Part shown: positions 1-8,233 of the stretch, piece by piece
Layout of the letters: each line of letters opens with the position of its first letter
How positions within the stretch are numbered: position 1 is the first letter of the stretch
DNA from: M30B80 sp965656935
Lineage (GTDB): Bacteria > Pseudomonadota > Alphaproteobacteria > Rhodobacterales > Rhodobacteraceae
Length of the DNA: 64,000 nucleotides
Direction: 5' to 3'
Assembly: GCA_965656935.1 (NCBI GenBank)
Contig: CBFHMG010000003.1
Location: 62,001 to 126,000, forward strand
Notes under the pieces: generated by a model
The model's input: only the letters and a program-made list of their open reading frames with translations
Told to the model about the DNA's origin: nothing
The model's database searches: none
Position numbers and translations under genes: made by a program

Positions 1-570
1 GTCGGCCTCGGCGATCGCTGCGCAACATCCCAGATAACCCTCAACGGGGGTGCGGCACAGCATATGGCCCCAAGGTATGCAGGCGGGCGAGGCGCGGAAC
101 TCGGGCGCAAACCAACGCTCGAGCACCGCATCCGCCATGGATGCAAGGCCACCCTCACGAATATGGGCCATGCGGCTTTGCCACATCTCGGGCGTGCCCA
201 TCTTGGCGGCGGTGTTTGACAGCACCAAAGCGCGGATCAGATCGGGACTTTTGGCCGCCAAGCCCTGCCCGATCATCCCTCCAATCGACAGACCTATGAA
301 AATCACATCGTGCAAGCCAAGCGCGTCGATCAGCCCTTCGGCATCAGCCACCAGTTGCTCCATGCTATAGGGCGCTGGCGGGCAATCAGACAGCCCATGC
401 CCCCGCTTGTCATAGCGGATCGCGCGATAGCCTTCGGGCAGGCCTGCAATGATGTCGTCCCAAAGACGCAGGTCGGTGCCAAGCGAATTGGCAAAGACGA
501 TCGGTTGACCCGAAGGGTCTCCATCTTCGCGCCAGTGCAGGTTGATGCCATTTACGCGTATTGATTGCAT
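1..570 (-). CDS. pcaD: 3-oxoadipate enol-lactonase, partial (C-terminus off the left edge)
   Basis: Alpha/beta-hydrolase that opens beta-ketoadipate enol-lactone to 3-oxoadipate in the protocatechuate branch of aromatic degradation. The 190 visible residues begin MQSIRVNGINLHWREDG and carry the nucleophile elbow GLSIGGMIGQG near residues 92-102 (Ser nucleophile) and the oxyanion region FANSLGTDLRLWDD near residue 25. The ATG at 570 shares its A with the TGA stop of the upstream pobA (TGATG), so the two are translationally coupled. The last part, including the catalytic His, lies outside the window. Homology to PcaD is recognised by eye from the hydrolase motifs and reinforced by pobA and pcaQ next door. 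In related bacteria pcaCHGB commonly follow; that cannot be seen here. Confidence 0.9.
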   Translation of the reverse strand, partial: MQSIRVNGINLHWREDGDPSGQPIVFANSLGTDLRLWDDIIAGLPEGYRAIRYDKRGHGLSDCPPAPYSMEQLVADAEGLIDALGLHDVIFIGLSIGGMIGQGLAAKSPDLIRALVLSNTAAKMGTPEMWQSRMAHIREGGLASMADAVLERWFAPEFRASPACIPWGHMLCRTPVEGYLGCCAAIAEAD

Positions 571-1739
571 CAATAGGGCAGTCCTACGTAATTCGTGGCC
601 ATGGCGCGCTGTGCATCGGTATTTGAGCGCAGAAATTCCAGCTCGGCGATCTGCATTTTGAGGTCGAAATCCGTCTGGTCAGGGTAGCGATGCATCAGAC
701 CCGAGAACCACCACGAGAACCGTTCGACCTTCCAGACGCGCGACAAGGCGCGCTCGGAATATCGATCAATCCCCTCGGCATCGCCTTCCTCATAGAATTG
801 GCGCAACCCGTTATAGAGGTAATGCACATCGGAGGCGGCGGTATTGAGCCCCTTTGCCCCAGTGGGGGGCACGATATGGGCGGCATCACCGCATAGAAAC
901 AGGCGGCCCCAACGCATCGGCTCGGCCACATAGGAGCGCAACGGTGCAATCGATTTCTCGATGCTTGGACCCGTGACCAGATTTTCGGCCTGATCGGCAG
1001 GGATGCGGCGCTTGAGTTCGGCCCAGAAATCCTCATCCGACCAATTCTCGACCTTATCGGTGGTGGGACATTGAATGTAGTAGCGGCTGAGATTTGCATT
1101 TCGCATGGAGCATAGCGCGAAGCCGCGCGGCGAGTTTGCATAGATCAACTCGTGATTTACGGGCGGGGTTTCCGACAGGACGCCAAGCCAGCCGAAAGGA
1201 TAGACGCGCTCGTATTCCTTCAGCACATCCGCGGGGATCGTCTTGCGCGAGACGCCATGAAACCCGTCACAGCCCGCGATGAAATCACAATCGATCCGAC
1301 GGGTTTCGGAGCCTACGCGGTACGTCACATAGGGGCTGTCGGTATCGGCATCGCAAATCTCGACATCTTCGGCATTGAATTCGATTTTGCCATCGGCGGC
1401 CTCACGCGCGTCATAGAGATCGCGTGTGACTTCCGTCTGGCCATAGACCATCACGGGGTGGCCAGTGAGATCCTTGAAATTGACGCGGAACATCTCATCG
1501 CCATAGGAGAGCAGCGTGCCATCATGCGGCATGCCCTCGCGTTCCATACGCGCGCCGCAGCCTGCTTCTTTCATCAGCTCATATAGTCCGCGTTCCATCA
1601 CACCTGCACGGATGCGCGACAGGACATAATCGCGGGTCTTGCGTTCCAGCACGACCGAGTCGATCCCACGGACATGCAAAAGCTGGGACAAAAGCAGGCC
1701 AGACGGCCCGCCCCCTATGATGGCAACTTGTGTTCTCAT
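570..1739 (-). CDS. pobA: 4-hydroxybenzoate 3-monooxygenase
   Basis: FAD-dependent aromatic hydroxylase converting 4-hydroxybenzoate to protocatechuate with NADPH and O2. The 389-residue length matches the family. The N-terminal dinucleotide-binding motif GGGPSG is at residues 9-14, and the FAD ribityl-binding segment GDAAHIVPPTGAKGLN lies near residues 285-300. I start at 1739 (MRTQVAIIGGG) rather than the in-frame ATG 39 bases upstream, because a GGGAAGA ribosome-binding site sits about 9 bases ahead and known PobA proteins begin this way. It heads a leftward unit with pcaD and is divergent from pcaQ across a 94-base intergenic region with an inverted repeat, so it is probably activated by the adjacent LysR protein. 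Confidence 0.95.
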   Translation of the reverse strand: MRTQVAIIGGGPSGLLLSQLLHVRGIDSVVLERKTRDYVLSRIRAGVMERGLYELMKEAGCGARMEREGMPHDGTLLSYGDEMFRVNFKDLTGHPVMVYGQTEVTRDLYDAREAADGKIEFNAEDVEICDADTDSPYVTYRVGSETRRIDCDFIAGCDGFHGVSRKTIPADVLKEYERVYPFGWLGVLSETPPVNHELIYANSPRGFALCSMRNANLSRYYIQCPTTDKVENWSDEDFWAELKRRIPADQAENLVTGPSIEKSIAPLRSYVAEPMRWGRLFLCGDAAHIVPPTGAKGLNTAASDVHYLYNGLRQFYEEGDAEGIDRYSERALSRVWKVERFSWWFSGLMHRYPDQTDFDLKMQIAELEFLRSNTDAQRAMATNYVGLPY

Positions 1740-1833
1740 GATCGTTCTTCCCTTTGTATAGGAGAGAATGTATTCCAATTTATGCGAAGTAAATTGAATA
1801 ATCGGCCATTTAACTTGCCATAATGGAATGTAA
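1740..1833. promoter_or_regulatory. pobA/pcaQ divergent promoter region with LysR-type inverted repeat
   Basis: This A+T-rich 94-base gap separates divergent pobA and pcaQ. Perfect 6-base arms AATTTA (1777-1782) and TAAATT (1790-1795) lie 7 bases apart and extend to ATTC...GAAT at 1772-1799 with one extra C on the left. The layout (interrupted dyad between a LysR gene and its divergent target) is typical of a LysR operator. The sequence differs from the ATAACC-N4-GGTTAA PcaQ box I recall from Agrobacterium/Sinorhizobium, so assignment to PcaQ is inference. Confidence 0.5.
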
Positions 1834-2751
1834 ATGCATCACAGGATCAAACAGCGCCATTTGCGTGGCTTCGTCGAAATTGCCCGCCGCAAGGGGCTGA
1901 AACCTGCGGCTGAGGCGATGAATATGACCCAGCCCGCCGTCTCCAAACTGTTGAAAGACCTTGAAGAGATCATCGGCTTTACCTTGTTCGAGCGGGACCG
2001 CAGTGGCGCACGCCTGACGGAAGCGGGTGAGGTGTTCCTGCATTACGCGGATCAATCCTTGGCGGTGTTGCAACATGGGATTTCCTCGCTTGAGGCGTTG
2101 AAATCAGGCCAAGCTGGCCAGTTGCGGATCGGCGCTTTGCCCAGTGTGGCTGCGCGGTTTCTGCCTCGGGCCGTGTTGCGGTTTCGGGATTTGGCGCAGG
2201 CTGCTGATCTCAGCATCGAGCAAGGCTCGCATGAGACATTGGTGGCGGGGTTGCGCAGCGGGGCGCTTGACCTTGTGGTGGGGCGGCTTGGTGCGCCCGA
2301 GACGATGGCGGGTTTGTCCTTTACCCAAGTTTATTCCGAGCGCGTGATGCTGGTCACTGCCGCCGATCACATGCTTGCGGGGTCATCACGGGTTGAGGCC
2401 CTATCGGAATGGCCCGTTCTTTACCCCCCGCGCGGCGCGGCGATCCGTCCTTCGGTGGACCGATTGTTCCTATCGCTTGGGATGGGCGTTTTGCCCGACA
2501 GGATCGAAACGGTGTCAGAGCCTTTCGGGCGCGCGATGGTGCTGGGGCCTGCGCAGGCGGTCTGGATCATCTCGGGCGGGGTTGTGGCCTCGGAGATCGA
2601 GGCGGGTGTCATGCGTGCAATGGATATCGACACAGAAATCACCTCGGGCCCTGTCGGCATCATGGCGCGTTCTGAGGATGAGGTAATGGCCTTGGCGCGG
2701 CTCTTCCGCATGGCCGTTCTGGAAACCGCAGAGGCGCTGGAGTTGCGCTAG
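1834..2751 (+). CDS. pcaQ: LysR-family regulator of the pca genes
   Basis: Transcriptional activator of protocatechuate catabolism. The 305-residue protein has a LysR winged helix-turn-helix at about residues 8-66 (AAEAMNMTQPAVSKLLKDLE as the recognition segment) followed by a two-lobe effector-binding domain. The N-terminus MHHRIKQRHLRGFVEIAR and the segment DLVVGRLGAPETMAGL are characteristic of the PcaQ/GbpR subgroup of LysR proteins. It is divergent from pobA-pcaD, which supports a role in controlling them; beta-carboxymuconolactone or 3-oxoadipate would be the expected co-inducer from what is known of PcaQ. The start is the ATG at 1834, with GGA about 7 bases upstream. A PobR-type role (4-hydroxybenzoate sensing) cannot be excluded. 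Confidence 0.82.
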   Translation: MHHRIKQRHLRGFVEIARRKGLKPAAEAMNMTQPAVSKLLKDLEEIIGFTLFERDRSGARLTEAGEVFLHYADQSLAVLQHGISSLEALKSGQAGQLRIGALPSVAARFLPRAVLRFRDLAQAADLSIEQGSHETLVAGLRSGALDLVVGRLGAPETMAGLSFTQVYSERVMLVTAADHMLAGSSRVEALSEWPVLYPPRGAAIRPSVDRLFLSLGMGVLPDRIETVSEPFGRAMVLGPAQAVWIISGGVVASEIEAGVMRAMDIDTEITSGPVGIMARSEDEVMALARLFRMAVLETAEALELR

Positions 2752-2812
2752 TGCCCCCAGCATTCTTCTGCTATGTCTGGCAATAGTTTCTGTTTTCAAG
2801 AATAAGCGAATA

Positions 2813-3742
2813 ATGTCCTATTTTGACAATGTCCGAACCTTTGTGCGCGTTTATGAACTGGGCTCGATGTCTGCCGCAGGTCGGGATTTGCGTATCTCTC
2901 CTGCCGTGACATCGTCGCGGATTGCGCAGCTTGAGGATCATTTGGGGGTGCGTCTGTTTCAAAGAACCACGCGCAACTTGACCCCGACCGAGCAAGGCAA
3001 AGCCTTTTATGGCGGCGCGGTTGAGGTTCTTGATGCCGTCGAGCGGGCCGAGGCGGGGGTGGTCGATATCACTGAAAACCCCAAAGGCGCGCTCTATGTG
3101 GCGGCACCGCTTGGTGTTGGGCGGCGCTTGATTGCACCGCAGGTACCTGCCTTTCTGGCGGAATATCCTGAGGTCAGCCTGCGCCTGCGTCTGACCGATA
3201 GAAAGGTTGATCTGACAACTGAGGGCTTGGACCTGTCCTTCTTTTTGGGCCAACCCGAAGACAGCACGTTGCGCATCCGCAAGATCGCCGATTGCGCGCG
3301 GGTGCTCTGCGCGGCCCCTGCCTATATCGCGGCGCGCGGTATGCCGAATTCTGGCAAAGATCTTGTGGAAGATCGCCATGAATGCCTCAATCTGCGCTAC
3401 CCTGGCGCGACCGAGTTTCAATGGCGTTTGATCACCAAGGACGGCCCCAAGAAATTCGCGGTTACGGGGCGCTATGAATGTGATGATGGCGATGTTCTGA
3501 CCGATTGGGCCTTGTCGGGAAAAGGCATTGTGCTCAAACCTGTGTTCGAGGTGGCAGAACATCTCAAAGCGGGGCGCTTGTTGCCTGTGGCGGAACAGAC
3601 CCCGCCCGCCCCCGTGCAGATGGCCTGCCTTTACACGCATCGGCGCAGGCAAGACCCGAAGACACGGCTGTTTATGGAGTTTATCATCGACCGCATCGCG
3701 GCTGCGGTGAAGATAACAGATATCGAAAGCGAACAAACATGA
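2813..3742 (+). CDS. LysR-family regulator coupled to ureidoglycolate lyase
   Basis: A 309-residue LysR protein with an N-terminal winged helix (about residues 3-61, AAGRDLRISPAVTSSRIAQL) and a substrate-binding domain of the CrgA/PA2206-like type (APLGVGRRLIAPQVPAF near residue 100). It lies on the same strand as allA, and its TGA stop overlaps the allA ATG by four bases (ATGA, 3739-3742). A LysR regulator cotranscribed and translationally coupled with an enzyme gene is less usual than the divergent arrangement. The context suggests it controls the allA/allE/hyi/glycerate set, but the ligand is unknown. No clear operator was seen in the 61 bases upstream. Confidence 0.8.
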   Translation: MSYFDNVRTFVRVYELGSMSAAGRDLRISPAVTSSRIAQLEDHLGVRLFQRTTRNLTPTEQGKAFYGGAVEVLDAVERAEAGVVDITENPKGALYVAAPLGVGRRLIAPQVPAFLAEYPEVSLRLRLTDRKVDLTTEGLDLSFFLGQPEDSTLRIRKIADCARVLCAAPAYIAARGMPNSGKDLVEDRHECLNLRYPGATEFQWRLITKDGPKKFAVTGRYECDDGDVLTDWALSGKGIVLKPVFEVAEHLKAGRLLPVAEQTPPAPVQMACLYTHRRRQDPKTRLFMEFIIDRIAAAVKITDIESEQT

Positions 3743-4221
3743 CCGAGCATCTGGAGATTACCCCCATCATGGCGCAGGCCTTTGCGCCTTTTGGCGATAT
3801 TCTGGAGGCCGCGGGCGAGGCCGATAAGATCATCAATCAAGGCCTGTGCGGGCGGTTTCATGACCGCGCCAAGATCGATCTTACGGATGGGCGTGCTGGG
3901 ATCAGTATTTTCAAATCCGAGGCGCGGGTCCTGCCCTATATGCTTGAGATGGTGGAGCGCCATCCCGATGGCAGTCAGGCATTCATCCCGATGAGCTTTG
4001 ATCCCTTTCTTGTGGTGGTGGCCCCTGATGAGAGGGGCAGGCCCGGTCGACCCATGGCCTTTCGCACAGAGGCGGGACAGGGCATCAATTTCCACCGCAA
4101 TATCTGGCACGGCGTTCTGACGCCCTTGGCCGAGCCTGGCCTTTTTGCGGTGATTGACCGTATTGGCGAAGGTACGAACCTTGAGGAATTCTGGTTCGAC
4201 ACCCCCTATACCGTAGGCTGA
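3739..4221 (+). CDS. allA: Ureidoglycolate lyase
   Basis: Cleaves (S)-ureidoglycolate to glyoxylate and urea, the last ureide step of purine/allantoin degradation. The 160-residue length fits the AllA cupin-like family. The family signatures PITPxMAQAFAPFGDIL-type N-terminus, FHDRAKIDL and GINFHRNIWHGVLTPL (near residues 113-128) are present. I start at the ATG at 3739 inside the LysR stop codon; the longer open frame upstream is only the LysR gene in another frame. It is convergent with allE, leaving 3 bases between their stops. Confidence 0.92.
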   Translation: MTEHLEITPIMAQAFAPFGDILEAAGEADKIINQGLCGRFHDRAKIDLTDGRAGISIFKSEARVLPYMLEMVERHPDGSQAFIPMSFDPFLVVVAPDERGRPGRPMAFRTEAGQGINFHRNIWHGVLTPLAEPGLFAVIDRIGEGTNLEEFWFDTPYTVG

Positions 4222-4224
4222 GCT

Positions 4225-5049
4225 TTAGCGCTGCGTCAGCTTCATGTGGCGGTTCACGTCCTTATAGAGCAAGTAGCGGAACTTGGCGGGCCCGCCCGCA
4301 TAACAGGCCTGCGGGCAGAAGGCGCGTAGCCACATGTAATCTCCCGCCTCAACCTCGACCCAATCGGTATTGAGCCTGTAGGCACCTTTCCCCTCCAAAA
4401 CATAAAGACCATGCTCCATCACATGGGTCTCCAAAAAGGGGATCACGGCACCGGGTTCCAGCGTGACGATATTGACATGCATGTCATGGCGCAGATCATT
4501 TGGGTCGGCAAAACGGGTGGTGGCCCATTTGCCATCGGTGTCTGGCATTGGCGTCGGCGCGACGGCCTCGTCGCTGGTGATGATCGGATCGGGATGAGGC
4601 AGGCCCTCGACCGCGTCATAGGCTTTGCGAATCCAGTGGAAGATTGCCTTTGATCCGCTGCGGTTGTGCAGCGTCCAAGCCATACCAGCAGGAATATAGG
4701 CATAGCCGCCTGTGGCGAGTGTATGGGTGGACCCGCCCAATACCAGCTCGACCTCGCCTTCGACCACAAACAGCACGGCTTGCGCGCCCCTATCATCCTC
4801 AGGGCGGTCTGACCCGCCACCGGGCAGGACTTCGGCGATATAATGGCTGAAGGTTTCGGCAAACCCTGTCATCGGGCGTGCAATCACCCAAAAGCGGCTT
4901 GCCTCCCAAAAGGGCAGCAGGCTTGTCACGATATCGCGCATCGTGCCTTTGGGGATGACCGCATAGGCTTGTGTAAAAACGGCGCGATCTGTCAGAAGCT
5001 GAGTTTGATCGGGCAGGCCTGCGGGCGGTGTGGCATAGGTGGCGGGCAT
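4225..5049 (-). CDS. allE: (S)-ureidoglycine aminohydrolase
   Basis: Manganese-dependent bicupin that removes ammonia from (S)-ureidoglycine to give (S)-ureidoglycolate, the substrate of AllA next door. The 274-residue protein shows two cupin barrels: the first around residues 60-150 (FVVEGEVELVLGG and GYAYIPAGMAWTLHN) and the second around 190-265 (VIPFLETHVMEHGLYVLEG with metal ligands E/H/H, and AGDYMWLRAFCPQACYAGG). These match the YlbA/UGHY family. It is transcribed leftward, convergent with allA and divergent from hyi, so the ureide genes are not a single operon. Confidence 0.92.
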   Translation of the reverse strand: MPATYATPPAGLPDQTQLLTDRAVFTQAYAVIPKGTMRDIVTSLLPFWEASRFWVIARPMTGFAETFSHYIAEVLPGGGSDRPEDDRGAQAVLFVVEGEVELVLGGSTHTLATGGYAYIPAGMAWTLHNRSGSKAIFHWIRKAYDAVEGLPHPDPIITSDEAVAPTPMPDTDGKWATTRFADPNDLRHDMHVNIVTLEPGAVIPFLETHVMEHGLYVLEGKGAYRLNTDWVEVEAGDYMWLRAFCPQACYAGGPAKFRYLLYKDVNRHMKLTQR

Positions 5050-5208
5050 GAGGGCCTCGGGTTTGGGAATGGGGTTTGGACGCAGTATGCCCTGACGGTG
5101 CTTTATGCGCCACTGCGAGATGATCGGCAGGACTATTCGGGTTTATGCGAAAATACTGACGCGTCATTTGGCGATGACATACGGGCTGTATCTGCCATAA
5201 CTACCTGC

Positions 5209-5988
5209 ATGCCGATCAAGCTCTGCGCAAATCTTACCATGATGTTCCAAACCCATGATCTGGCCCGCCGTGCAGCCCTCGCGGCGCAGGCGGGGTTTCG
5301 CGGTGTCGAGGTTTTGTTTCCGTATCAGGAGTTGGAAGGCACGGCGTTCCGCAAGGTGCTAGACGAACACCAACTCACCCCCGTTTTGATCAATGCCGCA
5401 GGCGGTGCATGGACCGCGGCCGAGCGCGGGATCGGGGCTTTGCCGAAACGGCAGGCCGCGTTTCGAGAGGCATTCGATCGGGCGCTGGATTACGCCCATG
5501 AGATTGGGTGCAAAAACATCCATGTCATGGCGGGGCTTGTGCCCGATGGCGCGGATGATGCGCCCTATTGGGACGCGTTTTGCGAAAATCTCAGCTATGC
5601 ATCCGCAGGTGCTGCAGCGGCAGGCGTAACGTGTTTGATCGAGCCTTTGAACACCAAGGTAGATATGCCGCGTTATTTGCTACACTCCAGCGCAGATGCC
5701 TTATGGGTGCTGGAGCAAGTGGCATCCCCCAATCTGATGCTGCAATATGACCTCTATCATATGCACATTATGGAGAATGGTGCCCGAGCGGATGCGCTGG
5801 AACCGCTTTTGCCGCAAATCGGGCATATCCAATTGGCCGATCATCCGGGGCGGAATGAACCCGGCAGTGGCGAGATCGGCTTTGACGCGCTTCTGCCTGC
5901 ATTGGAGCAGATGGGGTATCAGGGCTGGATTGGCTGCGAATATCACGAGAAGCATGGTCTGAATTGGGCCAAGCCTTGGTTGGGCTGA
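5209..5988 (+). CDS. hyi: Hydroxypyruvate isomerase
   Basis: TIM-barrel enzyme of the AP-endonuclease-2/xylose-isomerase-like fold that interconverts hydroxypyruvate and tartronate semialdehyde in the glyoxylate-to-glycerate route. I take the ATG at 5209 (MPIKLCANLTMMF), giving 259 residues, the normal family length; the upstream extension to 4843 is antisense to allE. Metal/active-site segments include CLIEPLNTKVD (near residue 145), QYDLYHMHIMEN and the C-terminal GWIGCEYHEK. It is divergent from allE and followed after 84 bases by the reductase gene, consistent with a shared function in recycling glyoxylate released from ureides. Confidence 0.9.
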   Translation: MPIKLCANLTMMFQTHDLARRAALAAQAGFRGVEVLFPYQELEGTAFRKVLDEHQLTPVLINAAGGAWTAAERGIGALPKRQAAFREAFDRALDYAHEIGCKNIHVMAGLVPDGADDAPYWDAFCENLSYASAGAAAAGVTCLIEPLNTKVDMPRYLLHSSADALWVLEQVASPNLMLQYDLYHMHIMENGARADALEPLLPQIGHIQLADHPGRNEPGSGEIGFDALLPALEQMGYQGWIGCEYHEKHGLNWAKPWLG

Positions 5989-6072
5989 GTGTCATGGGTT
6001 CTGGCCCCCAAGGCGCGGGCTTGTTAGATACCTGTTAAAGAGTGGATCGCTTCGGCGTATGGAGGGTTAATC

Positions 6073-6957
6073 ATGGCGAAACTGGCATTTCTCGGGCTTG
6101 GTGTAATGGGCTACCCAATGGCGGGGCATCTCAAGGCCGCTGGCCATGATGTGACGGTCTATAACCGTACAACCGCCAAGGCCGAGGCTTGGGCCAAAGA
6201 GCATGGCGGTTCATTCGCAACCACCCCGCGCGAAGCGGCTACAGGTTGCGATTTCGTGATGTCTTGTGTTGGCAATGATGATGATTTGCGCTCTGTCGTT
6301 CTGGGTGAGGATGGCGCGCTCAAGGGGATGTCCTTCGGGTCTGTCTTTGTCGATCACACCACGGTTTCGGCACTGGTGACCCGCGAATTGGCGGCTGAGG
6401 CCACGCAGCAAGGCGTGGGCTGGGTGGATGCGCCCGTCTCGGGTGGTCAGGCGGGGGCCGAAAACGGCCAGCTTGCCATCATGTGCGGCGGGGATGATGC
6501 GCATTTTGCTGCCGTTGAACCTGTGATTGATGCCTATTCCAAGGCCACTGTGCATTTCGGTGAAACCGGCAATGGGCAGATCACCAAGATGATCAATCAG
6601 GTCTGTATTGCAGGTGCGATCCAAGCGGTCTCAGAAGGGTTGTTCTTTGCGATGGAGGCAGGTCTCGACCCCAAAAAGGTCGCGGATCTTGTCAGTCAGG
6701 GCGCAGGCGGATCATGGCAATTGGCCAATCGTGCAGGCACGATGGTGGATAATGAATTCAACCACGGTTTTGCCGTGGATTGGATGCGCAAAGACCTCGG
6801 GATCGCACTTGGCCAAGCCAAGGAGATGGGTCTGAGCCTGCCTGTCACGGCACTTGTCGACCAGTTTTATGCCGAGGTGCAAACCATGGGGGGCGGGCGT
6901 TGGGACACCTCCAGCCTGATCCAGCGCTTCCGCAAAATGCATGGGATGGATATCTGA
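6073..6957 (+). CDS. glxR: 2-hydroxy-3-oxopropionate (tartronate semialdehyde) reductase
   Basis: NAD(P)-dependent beta-hydroxyacid dehydrogenase expected to reduce tartronate semialdehyde to D-glycerate. The 294-residue protein has the Rossmann motif GLGVMG at residues 8-13, the substrate-binding signature DAPVSGGQAGAENG near 119-132, and the catalytic Lys172 in GNGQITKMINQ. Family members include 3-hydroxyisobutyrate dehydrogenases; the neighbours hyi and glycerate kinase favour the tartronate-semialdehyde reductase role. A GGAGGG ribosome-binding site precedes the ATG at 6073. The glycerate kinase starts 3 bases after its stop, so they form one operon. Confidence 0.85.
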   Translation: MAKLAFLGLGVMGYPMAGHLKAAGHDVTVYNRTTAKAEAWAKEHGGSFATTPREAATGCDFVMSCVGNDDDLRSVVLGEDGALKGMSFGSVFVDHTTVSALVTRELAAEATQQGVGWVDAPVSGGQAGAENGQLAIMCGGDDAHFAAVEPVIDAYSKATVHFGETGNGQITKMINQVCIAGAIQAVSEGLFFAMEAGLDPKKVADLVSQGAGGSWQLANRAGTMVDNEFNHGFAVDWMRKDLGIALGQAKEMGLSLPVTALVDQFYAEVQTMGGGRWDTSSLIQRFRKMHGMDI

Positions 6958-6960
6958 TCT

Positions 6961-8229
6961 ATGCAAAACCCCGAGCCGTTTTTGCGTGACCTTTTCGAGG
7001 CGGCTGTTGCCGCCGCTGATCCCGCGAAAACGCTGGCCGATCATTTACCCGAGCGCCCAAAGGGCCGCGTTTTGGTGGTGGGTGGTGGTAAGGCATCGGC
7101 CAAGATGGCGCAAGCCGTCGAGGCGGTTTGGGGCCCATGCGAGGGGCTGGTTGTTGTGCCCTATGGCTCGCTTTTGCCAACCCAAGGCATTGAGCTGGTC
7201 GAGGCGCGCCACCCCGTGCCCGATGCGGCTGGTGAGGCGGCGGCACGGCGTATCCTTGCGATGGCCGAGAGCTTGGGCGAAGGCGATGTCATGCTCTGCC
7301 TGATCTCGGGTGGCGGCTCTGCGCTTTTGGGGGTTCCGGGCGAGGGGTTGCGCCTTGAAGACAAACAGGCCGTCCATAAAGCCCTTTTGAAATCAGGCGC
7401 GGCAATCGATGAGATGAACTGCCTGCGCAAGCATTTATCAGCAATCAAGGGCGGGCGCTTGGCTGTTGCGGCCTATCCCGCGCGGGTTGTGACGCTGACG
7501 ATCTCGGATGTGCCGGGCGATGATCCGTCCATCATCGCCTCGGGTCCGACCGTGCCCGACAGCTCAACCCTTGCGGATGCCAAGGCCATTGTCGCCCGCT
7601 ACGGATTGGATGTGCCACCACAGGTGGCTGCCTATCTTGAGAGTGAGGCCGCGCAAACGCCTGCGCCAGATCATCCGGTATTTGGCAACGCCGAGACACA
7701 TATGATCGCGACCCCGCTGGCTGCTTTGCAGGCCGCAAAAGCCAAGGCCGAGGCGCTGGCTCCCGAGATGAACATCGTCATGCTGGGCGATGCGCTTGAA
7801 GGGGAGGCCCGCGAGGCGGGGCGGTTGATGGCAGGGATTGCCCGTTCGATCCATGAACATGGGCTTCCCGTTGCAGCGCCTGCGCTTTTGCTCTCGGGGG
7901 GCGAGACGACTGTGACACTGCGCCATGATGCGCCGGGTCAGGGCGGGCGGAATTCCGAGTTCCTGCTGGCTTTTGCAATGCATGCGCCTGAAGGCATCTT
8001 GGCGATTGCGTGTGACACGGATGGAATTGACGGCATGGGCGAGAATGCAGGCGCTGTCTGGACGCCCGAGGTGGCCGCGCGTGCGCTTGATCTGGATGCG
8101 AGCGATTACCTGATGCGGCATGATGCGCTGGCTTATTTCACCAAGGCGGGCGGTGTCGTGACAACAGGCCCCACCCATACCAATGTGAATGATTTCCGCG
8201 CGATCTTTATCCCTGCGCAGGGCGGCTGA
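6961..8229 (+). CDS. gckA: Glycerate 2-kinase (GckA/TtuD, MOFRL family)
   Basis: ATP-dependent kinase that phosphorylates glycerate at the 2-position, delivering 2-phosphoglycerate to central metabolism. The 422-residue length suits the DUF4147 plus MOFRL architecture. Glycine-rich signatures VVGGGKASAKMA (near residue 37), CLISGGGSALL (near 115) and the C-terminal MOFRL segment (LLSGGETTVTL, then GGRNSEFLLAF and CDTDGIDG near 355) are visible. It ends the hyi-glxR-gckA run and is followed 4 bases later by mnmH, so transcription may continue into that unrelated gene. The symbol ttuD is equally used for this family. Confidence 0.9.
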   Translation: MQNPEPFLRDLFEAAVAAADPAKTLADHLPERPKGRVLVVGGGKASAKMAQAVEAVWGPCEGLVVVPYGSLLPTQGIELVEARHPVPDAAGEAAARRILAMAESLGEGDVMLCLISGGGSALLGVPGEGLRLEDKQAVHKALLKSGAAIDEMNCLRKHLSAIKGGRLAVAAYPARVVTLTISDVPGDDPSIIASGPTVPDSSTLADAKAIVARYGLDVPPQVAAYLESEAAQTPAPDHPVFGNAETHMIATPLAALQAAKAKAEALAPEMNIVMLGDALEGEAREAGRLMAGIARSIHEHGLPVAAPALLLSGGETTVTLRHDAPGQGGRNSEFLLAFAMHAPEGILAIACDTDGIDGMGENAGAVWTPEVAARALDLDASDYLMRHDALAYFTKAGGVVTTGPTHTNVNDFRAIFIPAQGG

Positions 8230-8233
8230 TGCC

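Noticed and set aside
2771..3736. 321-codon open frame on the minus strand opposite the LysR gene
   Set aside because: It is an antisense shadow of the LysR coding strand; no family signature and no ribosome-binding site. The LysR reading has HTH and effector domains.
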